Assembly: GCF_020623625.1 (NCBI RefSeq)
Contig: NC_060200.1
Coordinates: forward strand, 496,001-560,000
Direction of reading: 5' to 3'
DNA length: 64,000 nucleotides
From: Saccharomycodes ludwigii
Taxonomy: Eukaryota > Ascomycota > Saccharomycetes > Saccharomycodales > Saccharomycodaceae
In this document: positions 10,733-20,716 of the stretch, in pieces
Layout of the letters: each line of letters opens with the position of its first letter
Numbering within the stretch: the stretch's first letter is position 1
Position numbers and translations under genes: made by a program
The notes under the pieces: generated by a model
Database searches by the model: none
What the model was told of the DNA's origin: nothing
The model's input: only the letters and a program-made list of their open reading frames with translations

Positions 10733-11986
10733 AATATTATTATTATAGGTTTTTTTATCTTTTTCTTTTTAATAAATACAGAGTATATTTTTTCGCTTTT
10801 CGTTTTTTTTTTTTTTTTTTGTTTTTTGTTTTTTGTTTTTTATTTGTTTGTTTAAAAAAATTTTTTTATTTTTTTATTTTTTTATTTTTTTAATTTTTTA
10901 GTTTTTTAATTTTTTTTAAAAAAAATTTTTTTTATTTTTTATTTCTTTGTTATTATTTTAGTTGTGACTTGAAAAAATGGTCAAAAGAAGAAAAAGAAGA
11001 GGAGAGAAAATTAACCAGAATAAAATGGATCTTTCCTCTTGGAAAATATACATAATATATAAATATTTCATTTTATTTTATTTTCTTTTTTCTTTTTCCC
11101 TTTTTTTTCTTTCCTTTTTTTAAGACAATCTTTCGGTAGTGGGCGTACATCTCTGCTTTTTTATCCTGCTGACTTTTTTTTTTTCTTCGTTTCTTATTTC
11201 CTCTTTTCTTGCCTTCTCTTTACTTATCTTCTCTTTACTTACCTCCTCCTCTAATTAACAAAGAGCGGAAAGCCATATCCAATTTACGAGCTACATTAGT
11301 ACTATTAACCAGATTAATTAAATTAAATTAAATTATAAAAAAAATTGTTTGATATATTTTTTATGATCTTAAATATGCTATGTATCTATAATGAATTATA
11401 CTCTCATTCTTTTAACTACTCAAAAATACCTGCTTTGTTGCTTGTATTCTCTCTCTCTCTCTCATTTCAATACTACATAAAAACTGTATTTAAAATTACA
11501 TACGATTTTTAAAGAGCATAACAAATTTTGTTTTGCTGCATTGCCGTTGTTTTGGAAACACATCACATGCTTGTCTCCATTATAAATTTAAAAACTGTAG
11601 AACTAAAACAATACGTAATTAATAATAATGCAAAACTAACAAAAATTACTTGAAAATAAAAATAGGCAAAAAAAAAAAAAAAATATTTTTTTTGCAATTT
11701 TCCGAATCTTCACTTTTTATAAGGTAATTATTCGGACATCGGAACTAATAGATATTGGATTTACTTTTTTACTTTTTTTTTTTTTTTTTCTTTTATTGAA
11801 AATCCTACACATCCGGAATATTAAAATTATAGATATGGGTGGCAATAAACTATACACTTATTAATTAATTTTTTTTTTTAATTAAAAGGTCCTTAATATC
11901 TCTTTATTATACAGCTGAAATAAAGTAAGAGTTAATCTAATAACAAACTTAAAGAGCAAAGAAAGAAAAAAAAAAAATATTATAAA
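10733..11986. other. Divergent promoter region, second GCR1_C gene / PUP3
   Basis: This is 1.25 kb of very AT-rich DNA with T-run arrays (10800-10935), a CT repeat near 11450 and long T tracts near 11770. I found no open frame of note. The one recognisable site is a PACE-like sequence at 11838-11846. Confidence 0.6.
11838..11846 (+). promoter_or_regulatory. PACE-like Rpn4 site upstream of PUP3
   Basis: GGTGGCAAT matches the proteasome-associated control element GGTGGCAAA at 8 of 9 bases and keeps the GGTGGC core. It lies 141 bp upstream of the PUP3 ATG. In S. cerevisiae Rpn4 binds this element to co-regulate proteasome genes. Confidence 0.6.
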
Positions 11987-12811
11987 ATGTCTAATGATCC
12001 AAGCTCTTATAATGGTATGTATTTTTGGTTACTTTTATACAAAAGAAAAAATGTCATTTGAAGGTTTATATAACCCGATATTTATTCATTCTCCAAGTCG
12101 CATTTAAACCAATCAATTGTAATTTTTTATTTTTAGTTTCTAGTACTATTTCCCAATTTACTAACTAAATACTGTTATTGTATGATTTCAATAATATGCA
12201 AAACATTTGTTATAACAGGAGGTATTGTTGTGGCAATGAAAGGGAAAGATTGTGTGGCTATAGCATGTGATCTACGTTTAGGTCAACAATCATTAGGTGT
12301 ATCTAACAGGTTTGAAAAGATATTTCACTACGGCCATGTCTTCATGGGGGCAACAGGCTTGGCTACAGATGTAATTACTTTAAGTGAAGTTTTCCGTGAA
12401 AAAACTAATCTATATAAACTAAGGGAAGATAGAAACATTGAACCAGAAACAATGTCTCAATTAATTTCAAGCACTCTATATTCTAAACGATTTGGTCCAT
12501 ATTTCAGTACACCAGTAGTTGCAGGCATTAATTCTAAAACTGGTGAACCTTACATTGCTGGGTTTGATGTCATTGGCTGTATTGACGATGCTAAAGATTT
12601 TATTGTCAGTGGTACCGCTTCAGATCAGTTATTTGGTATGTGTGAGTCCTTGTACGAACCAGATTTGGAACCAGAAGATTTATTTGAAACTATAAGTCAA
12701 GCACTATTAAGTGCCGCTGATCGTGATGCTATATCTGGTTGGGGTGCATGTGTATACGTTATCACCAAAAATAAAGTAGTGAAAAGATATTTAAGAACAC
12801 GTCAAGATTGA
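11987..12811 (+). CDS. PUP3: Proteasome subunit beta-3 (two exons)
   Basis: The coding sequence is join(11987..12014, 12219..12811), 206 residues against 205 in S. cerevisiae Pup3. Exon 1 encodes MSNDPSSYN plus one base of a Gly codon. Exon 2 resumes with GGIVVAMKGKDCVAIACD and is highly similar throughout, ending VVKRYLRTRQD. Beta-3 is a non-catalytic ring subunit: Gly stands where active subunits have the nucleophilic Thr. It builds the 20S core with the other beta subunits in nucleus and cytosol. Starting at the in-frame ATG at 12182 would replace the conserved N-terminus with intron sequence, so I reject that start. The PACE-like site upstream fits Rpn4 control. CMC2 is convergent downstream. 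Confidence 0.95.
12015..12218 (+). other. PUP3: Spliceosomal intron in PUP3
   Basis: The 204-nt intron begins GTATGT at 12015-12020, has the branch point TACTAAC at 12159-12165, and ends AACAG at 12218. Removing it joins the Gly codon and restores the conserved N-terminus. To my knowledge S. cerevisiae PUP3 has no intron. Confidence 0.93.
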
Positions 12812-13184
12812 ATTTTTGCTTCTGTAAAGAATTCTTTGTTATTAATCTAAATATTATATAAAGTGTGGTATTTTTTTTTTGTTGACCAGGTATCATACAA
12901 TTATTCCTATTACTGAAAATCTTTATACAATTTTTAATATCTGCAACGCATAAAACGTATGACATGGCACATAGAAACATTTCTAACTTGTCCATCTGTA
13001 TTTATTTGCGTAATGTGTTCTTTTGTACTAAAAAAAAAAAAAAAAAGCAAAAAAAAAAAAAGCAAAAAAAGGAAAAAAAATATGGGGATAATGATCCAAA
13101 TATTATCATATAGCCATTAATCTTAACAGTAAATCTTTGTACATGAATATGATGGCTTCGTCACACCTCTTTCGTATAAGGCCA

Positions 13185-13679
13185 TCAATTAGGATGATCT
13201 TGTTGTTGTGATTCTTGTTTTCTTTTGGCCAATTGTTTTTGTAAAATCTTCTTCAAAATAGCATCTTCTCCAAACTCTTCTTCTTCAACTTTCTTCCATT
13301 TGGCTTCGATAATTTTTTTCTCTTCTCTACGTTTTTTAATATATGATTTTGTACCTTCCACTCTGGCTTCGTGTAAACATTTACTTAAAGCTTCTTTTTC
13401 ATTATTACAAAGCCCAAAAGCACGTTTATAAAATTCAGATTGATGGCATTTATCTAATGCTTGGATTAAATCGTAACAGGCTGTAATCAACAATAAATGT
13501 TTGCTTTTCTTTTATCTAGTAAAAACAGGGGGGGGGAAAGAAAAAAAAATATCAATATAGTTAGTATCTAAAGAGTATTTCTAATTGCCTTATTACTTCG
13601 TAAAACTAGGAAACAGCCTAATATCACAAAAAATAATATACATACAGGTAAATCTTTCGGATTCTAATTGTGGATGCAT
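13185..13679 (-). CDS. CMC2: Mitochondrial twin-CX9C protein Cmc2 (two exons)
   Basis: The coding sequence is complement(join(13185..13480, 13646..13679)), 109 residues, the same length as S. cerevisiae Cmc2. Exon 1 encodes MHPQLESERFT, and the split Ser codon leads into SCYDLIQALDKC. Two CX9C motifs are visible (CYDLIQALDKC and CNNEKEALSKC), the hallmark of Mia40-imported intermembrane-space proteins. Cmc2 assists cytochrome c oxidase assembly and copper handling. The tail is a charged helix ending RKQESQQQ. The ATG-less open frame upstream of exon 2 is intron. CMC2 follows YEL1 on S. cerevisiae chromosome II, matching the gene content here. Confidence 0.94.
13481..13645 (-). other. CMC2: Spliceosomal intron in CMC2
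   Basis: The 165-nt intron (minus strand) starts GTATGT at 13645-13640, has TACTAAC at 13566-13560, and ends TTACAG at 13481. S. cerevisiae CMC2 has an intron at the same place in the N-terminus (known), so this one is probably ancestral. Confidence 0.93.
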
Positions 13680-14187
13680 TTCTGTATAATTTAATATAGG
13701 ATTACACTAAATACCTTTCTAATATTCATATATACCTTTAACCGCTCAAGGCTTTTATTTAATGCTGATTATATATAAGCTCGGATATATTTTAAAAAGA
13801 AAAGGGAAAAAAGAGGAGTTCTAAAAAGAAAATAATTAATTATATCTTATCTTACCTAACTTTTAAATACAAAAAAATATATATATGCTTTTTTTTAAAA
13901 AAAAAAAAAAAAAAAAGAAAAAGAAAAAAAAAAATAATAATAATAATAATAATAAATTCCGAATAATTATACCATTTACGGACAACAATTAAAATGGGCC
14001 ATTTTTATTTTTTTCTTTTTTTTTTTTTTATTTCGAAATGATTAAAGATAAATATAAATTTAATTACTAATACCTAAAAGACTTGTGTGTTACCAATAAT
14101 AATAAAGTATTCTGATATTCTTCACTAAATCACTCTAAAGAAACAAACACTGTCTATTCATACATTAATTACCTAATATATTACCAT
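13680..14187. other. Divergent promoter region CMC2 / probable IES5
   Basis: It contains a long A tract at about 13899-13930 followed by an AAT trinucleotide repeat (about 13931-13956) and a T tract near 14010-14030. I see no gene or clear binding site. Confidence 0.5.
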
Positions 14188-14583
14188 ATGACAGCAGTAG
14201 AACAAGATAAGGAACTTATAAAACTGCAGAAAGAATTAACAAAAGCTTTGAATAGAAAAGAAGAGCTTTCTAAACAATATAATACACTAAATAAGGATTT
14301 TAGTACACTTCTTCGGAAAACAACAAGTTTAATCCAAATCTTCGAAGTGTTGGGAGAAGAAGAGGTAAATAAAATGGTCCAACTCGACGAACAACTAATA
14401 CCTTCACATATAATTACCAAATTTCCAGCTTTAGAAAAATACAATGAATTAATACAGAAAATTGACGGGGAAAATCCCATTACTGACGCCAAAATTAAAG
14501 ACTTACCTATCGATATTTATAAAATGTATGATATATATGAAAAAACACCCTTATTATATAAAGATGCTTTAACAGATAAATAA
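14188..14583 (+). CDS. IES5: Probable INO80 complex subunit Ies5
   Basis: This 131-residue protein is mostly coiled coil in residues 5-70 (QDKELIKLQKELTKALNRK) and more variable afterwards. I cannot recognise Ies5 from motifs alone. The call rests on size (Ies5 is 125 residues in S. cerevisiae) and context: it is convergent with TSC11, exactly as YER092W is with YER093C, and MET6 and TRP2 are close by. Ies5 is a small yeast-specific subunit of the INO80 chromatin remodeller. The stop lies only 55 bp from the TSC11 stop. Confidence 0.6.
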   Translation: MTAVEQDKELIKLQKELTKALNRKEELSKQYNTLNKDFSTLLRKTTSLIQIFEVLGEEEVNKMVQLDEQLIPSHIITKFPALEKYNELIQKIDGENPITDAKIKDLPIDIYKMYDIYEKTPLLYKDALTDK

Positions 14584-14637
14584 ATATATACGCCACAATA
14601 CTCCATTTTCCTTTTTTCTTTTTTATTGCTGTTACTG

Positions 14638-17600
14638 TTATTGTTTTATATGCAGTCTTTCTCTCTTTCTATCTCTTTTAATTATTAGCTCCAAAACCTT
14701 TTTATTTAAAAAATTATCGCACAAATACTTTCGTACATGGGGATCAAATTTATATTTTGCCATAAGTTCAAATATTTTGAAAAATATTTCTGGTGTCTCG
14801 ATTTTGTGTCTGTCTATTTCATTTAATTCTTTCATGGTGTTGTTTAATAATAGATGATTCCCTAATTGACTAACTAATTGTGTTATTTTATTTGTATCAG
14901 TACCCGCTAAGTTCTCTCGTCTATATGTTTCAGTAGACTGCAATAAAGAAATCTGTTTAGCTACATCTTCCTCAAATTCAGTGGTTGTGTTCATAGAATT
15001 TGGATCTTCCAAAGCATTGGACATTTTGAGTAATTGTTCCAAGTTTAGACTTGGTTCTTCAAAGTGTATTTCTTCATCCGCATCTCCGTATAATTGTTCT
15101 ATTTTGCCGTCAGCGTTCTTGTTCTCATTGACACTATCCTTATGTGTCTGTGCTGAAAGCTCAGGGAATTTTAAAAACATGCCTAAATTTTTTGGAACAG
15201 TTATCCCACACGGTGCTCCTTGAACATTAGTAAAACTCTCCCAGCCCAATTCATCTATGATTTCAATCCCCTCATCAGTTTTCGCTATTAGACCTAAACA
15301 ATAAAAACACACGAATTTAACACTTGTCGAAGTACTTAGTACGGACAATCTTGCAATATCCTCTACAATAGAATAAGTGTCCAATAATTTCACGCCTAAA
15401 GAAGTAGAGCCAATAAATGCAACACTCCATAACGCAGCTTTCAATTCCTTAATCTGGTCTTGCTCATATGCTGGCTCTTCGTTAACGTATATCGAATGAG
15501 AACGTATTATGTTCAGAAAACTGACAAAATCTCCATTTCTAATGATCATTTGGATACCGTCTTCAGTTAAGGCCAAATATTCGTAAAAATGTAATGGTAA
15601 TTTTTTAAAATGTGCCTCATTTGTTAATGATGAGCTTTTGTGTTCTATCGGATTATGTATTTCATTATAAATAACTGTCTCTACTTTATCAACATATTCC
15701 AAATTTTTCCTTTTAAACCAGTTTTTTCTTTCACCCTCTACATAATTCAGTTCCATTAATTTATCAAATCCTAAAGAGGTTGTTAAAAATTGAAATAATA
15801 TTGGTGATCCAATGAAAACTAATTGATCCAAAACAGTTGATAATGTTTCAATTAAAAACCTGCCACCATCTGAGTGAAATCTAGAGCATCTTTTTTCATC
15901 CCCCATGCAATATAAATACAATATCTTATCAGATAAGGTGACAACTTCGGGGGCTAAATCATACAACTGCTTGGTTAACAATTTAAGTAAAAATTCTTCA
16001 AACTCTTTTCTATATCTGCTATTAAATGTTCCATCACTATTGTAGTTATTTACATTATTGGTAGAAGAGTTTGAAGTGCCACAGATAACGCCCAAATGAT
16101 AACCTAACAATTTTGTCCCCACAATTCGTACTTCTAAATTATGGTAAGTCAATGCTTTCGACAAAATAATTCTACAGTGCTCACTTTTTTCGTAGTTCAA
16201 TTCTACCAAAGTGTGCAATAAGAACTTCCTGGCACTTTTATTATGAGGCTTAAACATCCTATAAATGACAGTAAAAATATTCCATTGTTCCAACAATCTG
16301 ATACCGCTTTGTGTTTCAGTTAAAATACCAATAAATTTAAAGTATCCACCACAAACAGATTTTTGTAAATTTTTAATAGAAAAAATATTCTGTGCACTAT
16401 AATATCCTTCAATCGCTTTATATAGAGATGTAGCTATTTGGGGCAGAATTTTCGTATCATCCTCCAAAATTTTAACACCTTCAAAGCTCGACATTAGCAT
16501 TCTGAAAAAGGCACAACCAACGTTGACATATTTGTTTGCCAATTTCGAGTGTTTATCCACACTGCTAAATCTATTTCTTAAAGGTCTATAAAAAACTAAT
16601 AACCTTCTGACAAATTTTGTACTCTTGTTCAACTCTTCTAGTCTTTTTCCGTCGGTCAATGGCCCTCTCAACAATTCAAGCAAAACATTCCAATTCCATA
16701 ACGCATAGTTTTTTGTTTGTAAAATGTGTGTCTCATAAATCATATTTTTGAATTTAATATCTGTTATATCTTTAGTCATTGTATTCTGCTTTATTTCTTT
16801 GGTAAAAGAAATCAAATTGTGAGACGGATTAATAAAGTACATACCCATAGTGTTTCTTCCCTTGTTTAGTCCAATGCAAGTTTTTTGAAATTGAGCTAAA
16901 TTGATATAAAGTGATAGATTGTGTGCATTTTTTTTTATATGATTCCAAAAATCTCTTTCGCTTAAAAAATTACCCATCAAACAAATAAACTCAGAGGAAA
17001 GATATCTGCACTTAGCCACATTTGCTGAGTTAGGTATCCCGTTTTCTATAGCACCTAATATCTCGTCTAAAAACCCGCAATTTAGTAGTATTTTCACTAA
17101 TAAAGCAGTATGCTGATTTATGGACATTATTTCGCCATGAAAATCGGCTGGGAAAGTCTTAAAAGTTTTATTGTTATGGTGCTGGTAATTAAGTGATTTA
17201 ATTCTTAAAACGTCCAAAAATAAATCAACTAAATACTTGACCACATTTGATACTTTGAAAAATGAAATTAGTTCTCTCAATCTGTTAAAATTATTTTCGG
17301 ACAATATTATCAATCCACTATTTGACTTCAAACACATTGAAATCAAAGTTATTGATTTTTGTAGAATTTTGGCTGGCGGTTGAGTGATTCTTGTGTGGAT
17401 TTCCGTTAATGGATGAAACAAACAGTTTAAAGAAAAATAGCCCAGAAAATATTTTCTAGTTTCATGATATGACATCAAGTCCAAGATAGCAGTTAATATG
17501 GATTTAGAAACTTCAAAGTTAGGATGGTCTATAATAAGTCTTTCTAAAACTCTGTTGATATGGGTCTGATTCATAATATTAGGGAAAATATAGCACATTT

Positions 17601-18148
17601 CTAAAGCCAATTCAATACATACGTTTTTTAATTTATCCTCATTTCTTTCTAGGCAGCTAATACACGCCTGTGATAAACCCAACGTTATCCCGCCTTTATT
17701 ATCTATTAAAACCCTGATTAATTTCAAAGCTTGTTCCCTTTCTAAAAAACTTTTATCTGCCGATAGACTTATAATAAGAAAGTTTTCAAGTCTTGCTCTT
17801 GCTAAATACTGAATCAGGTCTGGTCCTGACATCAAATACCTGCAAACTCTATAACCTGCAGCAACAATCTCAGAATCATCGGTCAGTAGTAGATTTTGAA
17901 CAGCGGGAATAAACGCATTTGGTATTAAATCCTGCTTGATTTCTGGTGATCTAATCAATAGATTAACTAGCGCGGTGGATTTTTCTAAAATAAAATCCCT
18001 GCTAGATTCTCTAGAATCATTCAAACATTGCAAATAATCACTGACTAGCCACGTCTCGTTGTTATATCTGCCATCAAAGTCCCCCGTGTTGCTATCGTCA
18101 GTGGATTGCAAAGCTTCGCAATCGTACTCGTCATCAATACTGGAGGAG

Positions 18149-18191
<43 letters not shown>

Positions 18192-18987
18192 CTTGCGTTA
18201 TATGTTCAGCTATAGGTGGAACAGGTAATGAATCAAATGATTCTGTAAACTCCTCCGCGCCGCCAGGACTCCTATAAGGATCTATTTCACTTATTGTACT
18301 AGTTCTACAGAGCCTAATATTGTTATTATTTGACAATTTTTGTTTCAAATCCCTTATCTGTTCTTCTAGTCTTTTAATGTTCCTATCAGATTCTTTTAAA
18401 TCACTGGTTGTTTTTAGCCTTGTTGAATGTTTTTCTGTATGTGCTGTTGAATATTTTCCATTATATACTTCATTCTGCAAATTTTGCTTGATTTTTTCGG
18501 CAGAGTTTCTTTTCTTTTTCTGCTCATTTAATTCTTGTTGTAAGATATAAATGTCATGTTTGATGGAAGATGTGGTATTGGTATCGTTGAAATGTGACGC
18601 TATTGATGGCGTACTCGGTCTTTGAGCTGATTGATCTTTTCCTGTTGCAAGGGAATTTATTGTCATAGAAGATGATTGAGTGCTATGTCTAGATCTATTA
18701 TTTGATAGTATAGGAGAAACAGGGCTTAATAACCCATGATTGTTATTGCTTTGAGCTTCATTTGTTGTATCAGTTAAAAGTAAAGAGGAAGCAGTTTTTT
18801 TATCCCTTGTTGGGACAAAAGAAGTTGATAACACTAATGTATGTTGTCTTTTTCTTTGTAAGTTCTTAGTTGCTGGGTTAGTGATATCGGTAATACTGTT
18901 TTTTTTCAGAAGTGACTGGTTCATTGGATTATTCCAAGTGTTACTTCTATTTCTAGGAATATCTGGATTATCACGAATTGAGGACAT
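14638..18987 (-). CDS. TSC11: TORC2 subunit Tsc11/Avo3 (Rictor homologue)
   Basis: At 1449 residues it is close to S. cerevisiae Tsc11 (1430). The first ~300 residues are Ser/Asn-rich with a short coiled coil (about 150-215) and a poly-Asn run from an ATT repeat at 18152-18190. From about residue 305 to the end it is alpha-helical, armadillo-like sequence typical of the Rictor/Pianissimo family (e.g. LLIRSPEIKQDLIPN, and the late conserved block ALWSVAFIGSTSLGVKLLD). Tsc11 is the scaffold that makes TORC2 rapamycin-insensitive at the plasma membrane and controls Ypk1, actin and sphingolipid synthesis. It is convergent with the probable IES5 and divergent from AIM11. Confidence 0.93.
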
Positions 18988-19694
18988 GAATAATTTTGGG
19001 TTTATGCTACAGATATTGTGCTGTCCTTGATCATTTTCTGTCTTTAAGTTAAATATGTATATTTTTTTTTTCCTTTTAAAACGGAAAGTTTTTCTTGTAC
19101 ATAGTATTAAATAAAATTATGTAGTGCTTGATAATAGGCAATGAAAAAAAAAAAGAAAAAACAAAAAAACAAAAACAAAAACAGAAAAAGAAAAAGAATT
19201 GATTAATATCCGACGGAATTAAAAAAAAAAGAAACAAAAACCAAAATAGGGGATGTTAACAGTTCTTTTGGCACCAAGTGTGCGATTGTGCCATTAATAC
19301 GCGTTTTTCCCAATAAAAAGAAAGAATAAAAAATAACTATGCATATATAACATTACAATGCTTGTGAGGGATATCTTTTAGTTGATAGTTTTTATTATTA
19401 AAACATAAACATATCAAACTCATTGAGCTATGCCTAACTAAATTACCGAATAAGCGCGTTGGCCGAACTTGGCAAAAAATAATTTTTACAAATGTTTCGG
19501 ATAACATTGTCAGTTAACCAAAAAATAAATAAATAAATAAATAAATATATAATTATTAAGAAATATCTTTTTTTTTTTTCTTTTTCTTTCCCTGAAAAAA
19601 GAATTAAAAAAAGTATTTAGATGGATATCAATACTCCTCCAATATCATCATCACAAATAAAAGAACCATTTTAAACAAGCAAAAAGGAATAAGA
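18988..19694. other. Divergent promoter region TSC11 / AIM11
   Basis: AT-rich, with A-rich tracts near 19140-19240, a TAAA tetramer array at 19524-19547 and T tracts near 19570. A single ACGCGT (MluI cell-cycle box consensus) lies at 19299-19304; with no second copy it may be chance. Confidence 0.5.
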
Positions 19695-20192
19695 ATGAGT
19701 ACATTACCACAAAGTTGTGAAACCCCAGAAAGCATCATTAGTTTGGAAAAACTATCAGCCTTTTCTGATGAGTATAAAAGTAGAAGAAGACAACAAATGC
19801 TAAGATTTTTTGGTGCTAGTATATTAACTTTGATCACCGCAAGACTTGCTTTCCACAATATTAAAACACGTAAATATGTTCCAACCTTATTTCAAAACAA
19901 TTATAAAATTCCACCATTTTCATATCAAAAAGAATCACTATCCGCCTTAGCTTACGGTACTTTTTTCAGTGTTGGTGGATTTGGTATGCTCATATTTGGT
20001 GGATGCTGGATGGCCAACATTTCTACATTACCAGAATTTTCATATAAATTAAGATGCGCATTATTAGGTGAAGAAGGTATGAGAGAATTGTATGGCAGGG
20101 AGCAGACGTTGAAGATGAATCCAATGGACAAAGATACAAAGGAAATACTTGATCTTATAGAAAACGCCTTTGACTCCTCTAAAAAAAAATGA
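19695..20192 (+). CDS. AIM11: Aim11/Gep8 family mitochondrial membrane protein
   Basis: The protein has 165 residues against 137 in S. cerevisiae Aim11; the extra length is at the N-terminus. The conserved core is RRQQMLRFFGASILTLITARL, then KYVPTLFQNNYKIPPFS and LAYGTFFSVGGFGMLIFGGC. Two hydrophobic segments (about 37-55 and 93-115) suggest a hairpin membrane protein. The molecular role is unknown; S. cerevisiae mutants show altered mitochondrial inheritance and a genetic link to prohibitins. The S. cerevisiae gene has an intron near its start, whereas this frame is continuous. It sits next to TSC11 as in S. cerevisiae but on the opposite strand, which suggests a local inversion. Confidence 0.9.
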   Translation: MSTLPQSCETPESIISLEKLSAFSDEYKSRRRQQMLRFFGASILTLITARLAFHNIKTRKYVPTLFQNNYKIPPFSYQKESLSALAYGTFFSVGGFGMLIFGGCWMANISTLPEFSYKLRCALLGEEGMRELYGREQTLKMNPMDKDTKEILDLIENAFDSSKKK

Positions 20193-20716
20193 TTTTTTTT
20201 TTTTTTTTCATTTATTTTTTTCGTCTTCTAAATAATTTTGGACTTTGTTCTTTCTATTAAAATAATTTGTGTGTAATCTGTAAATAAAATCATGATATTT
20301 TTAGAACAATTGTTCATCCATCGAGACAAGGCAAGTTTATATATATATATATATATATTATTCCCTTCTAAACGAACAAGACCACTCTACGAGAATGGTA
20401 TAGCTGTCCTTACTAAAAGACTAAGCTGGTGAATTTTAAAGTGAATAAAACATATACCCACTCCACATCTCTGTATTATAAACAAACAAAAAAAAAAACT
20501 GCCCCCGCTAAAAGTAAAATGATATATTTTATTTTTTTTTTTTTTTTAAAAAAAAAAATTCATATACATATATATTATATATATACATAATTAATTACCG
20601 CTAATGTTGAATTTCGTTGTAATATACAAGTTGTTATATAAGATAAAATAAAATAAAATAAAATAAAAAACCTTTCATGATGTTGAATCCTAGAACAAAG
20701 ACAAATTTTAAAAAAA
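20193..20716. other. Convergent intergenic region AIM11 / MET6
   Basis: It holds an AT dinucleotide run (about 20338-20358), T and A tracts near 20530-20560, and an AAAAT pentamer array at 20642-20668 just 3' of MET6. No gene is seen. Confidence 0.5.
20642..20668. repeat. AAAAT pentanucleotide microsatellite
   Basis: Five units, 3' of MET6; same family as the arrays at 7626, 9123 and 33716. Confidence 0.85.

Noticed and set aside
12182-12218. ATG at 12182 as the PUP3 start
   Set aside because: It would translate the intron 3' end in place of the conserved N-terminus supplied by exon 1.
19299-19304. MCB element for TSC11/AIM11
   Set aside because: A single hexamer match without a second copy or a cell-cycle gene; kept only as a note.
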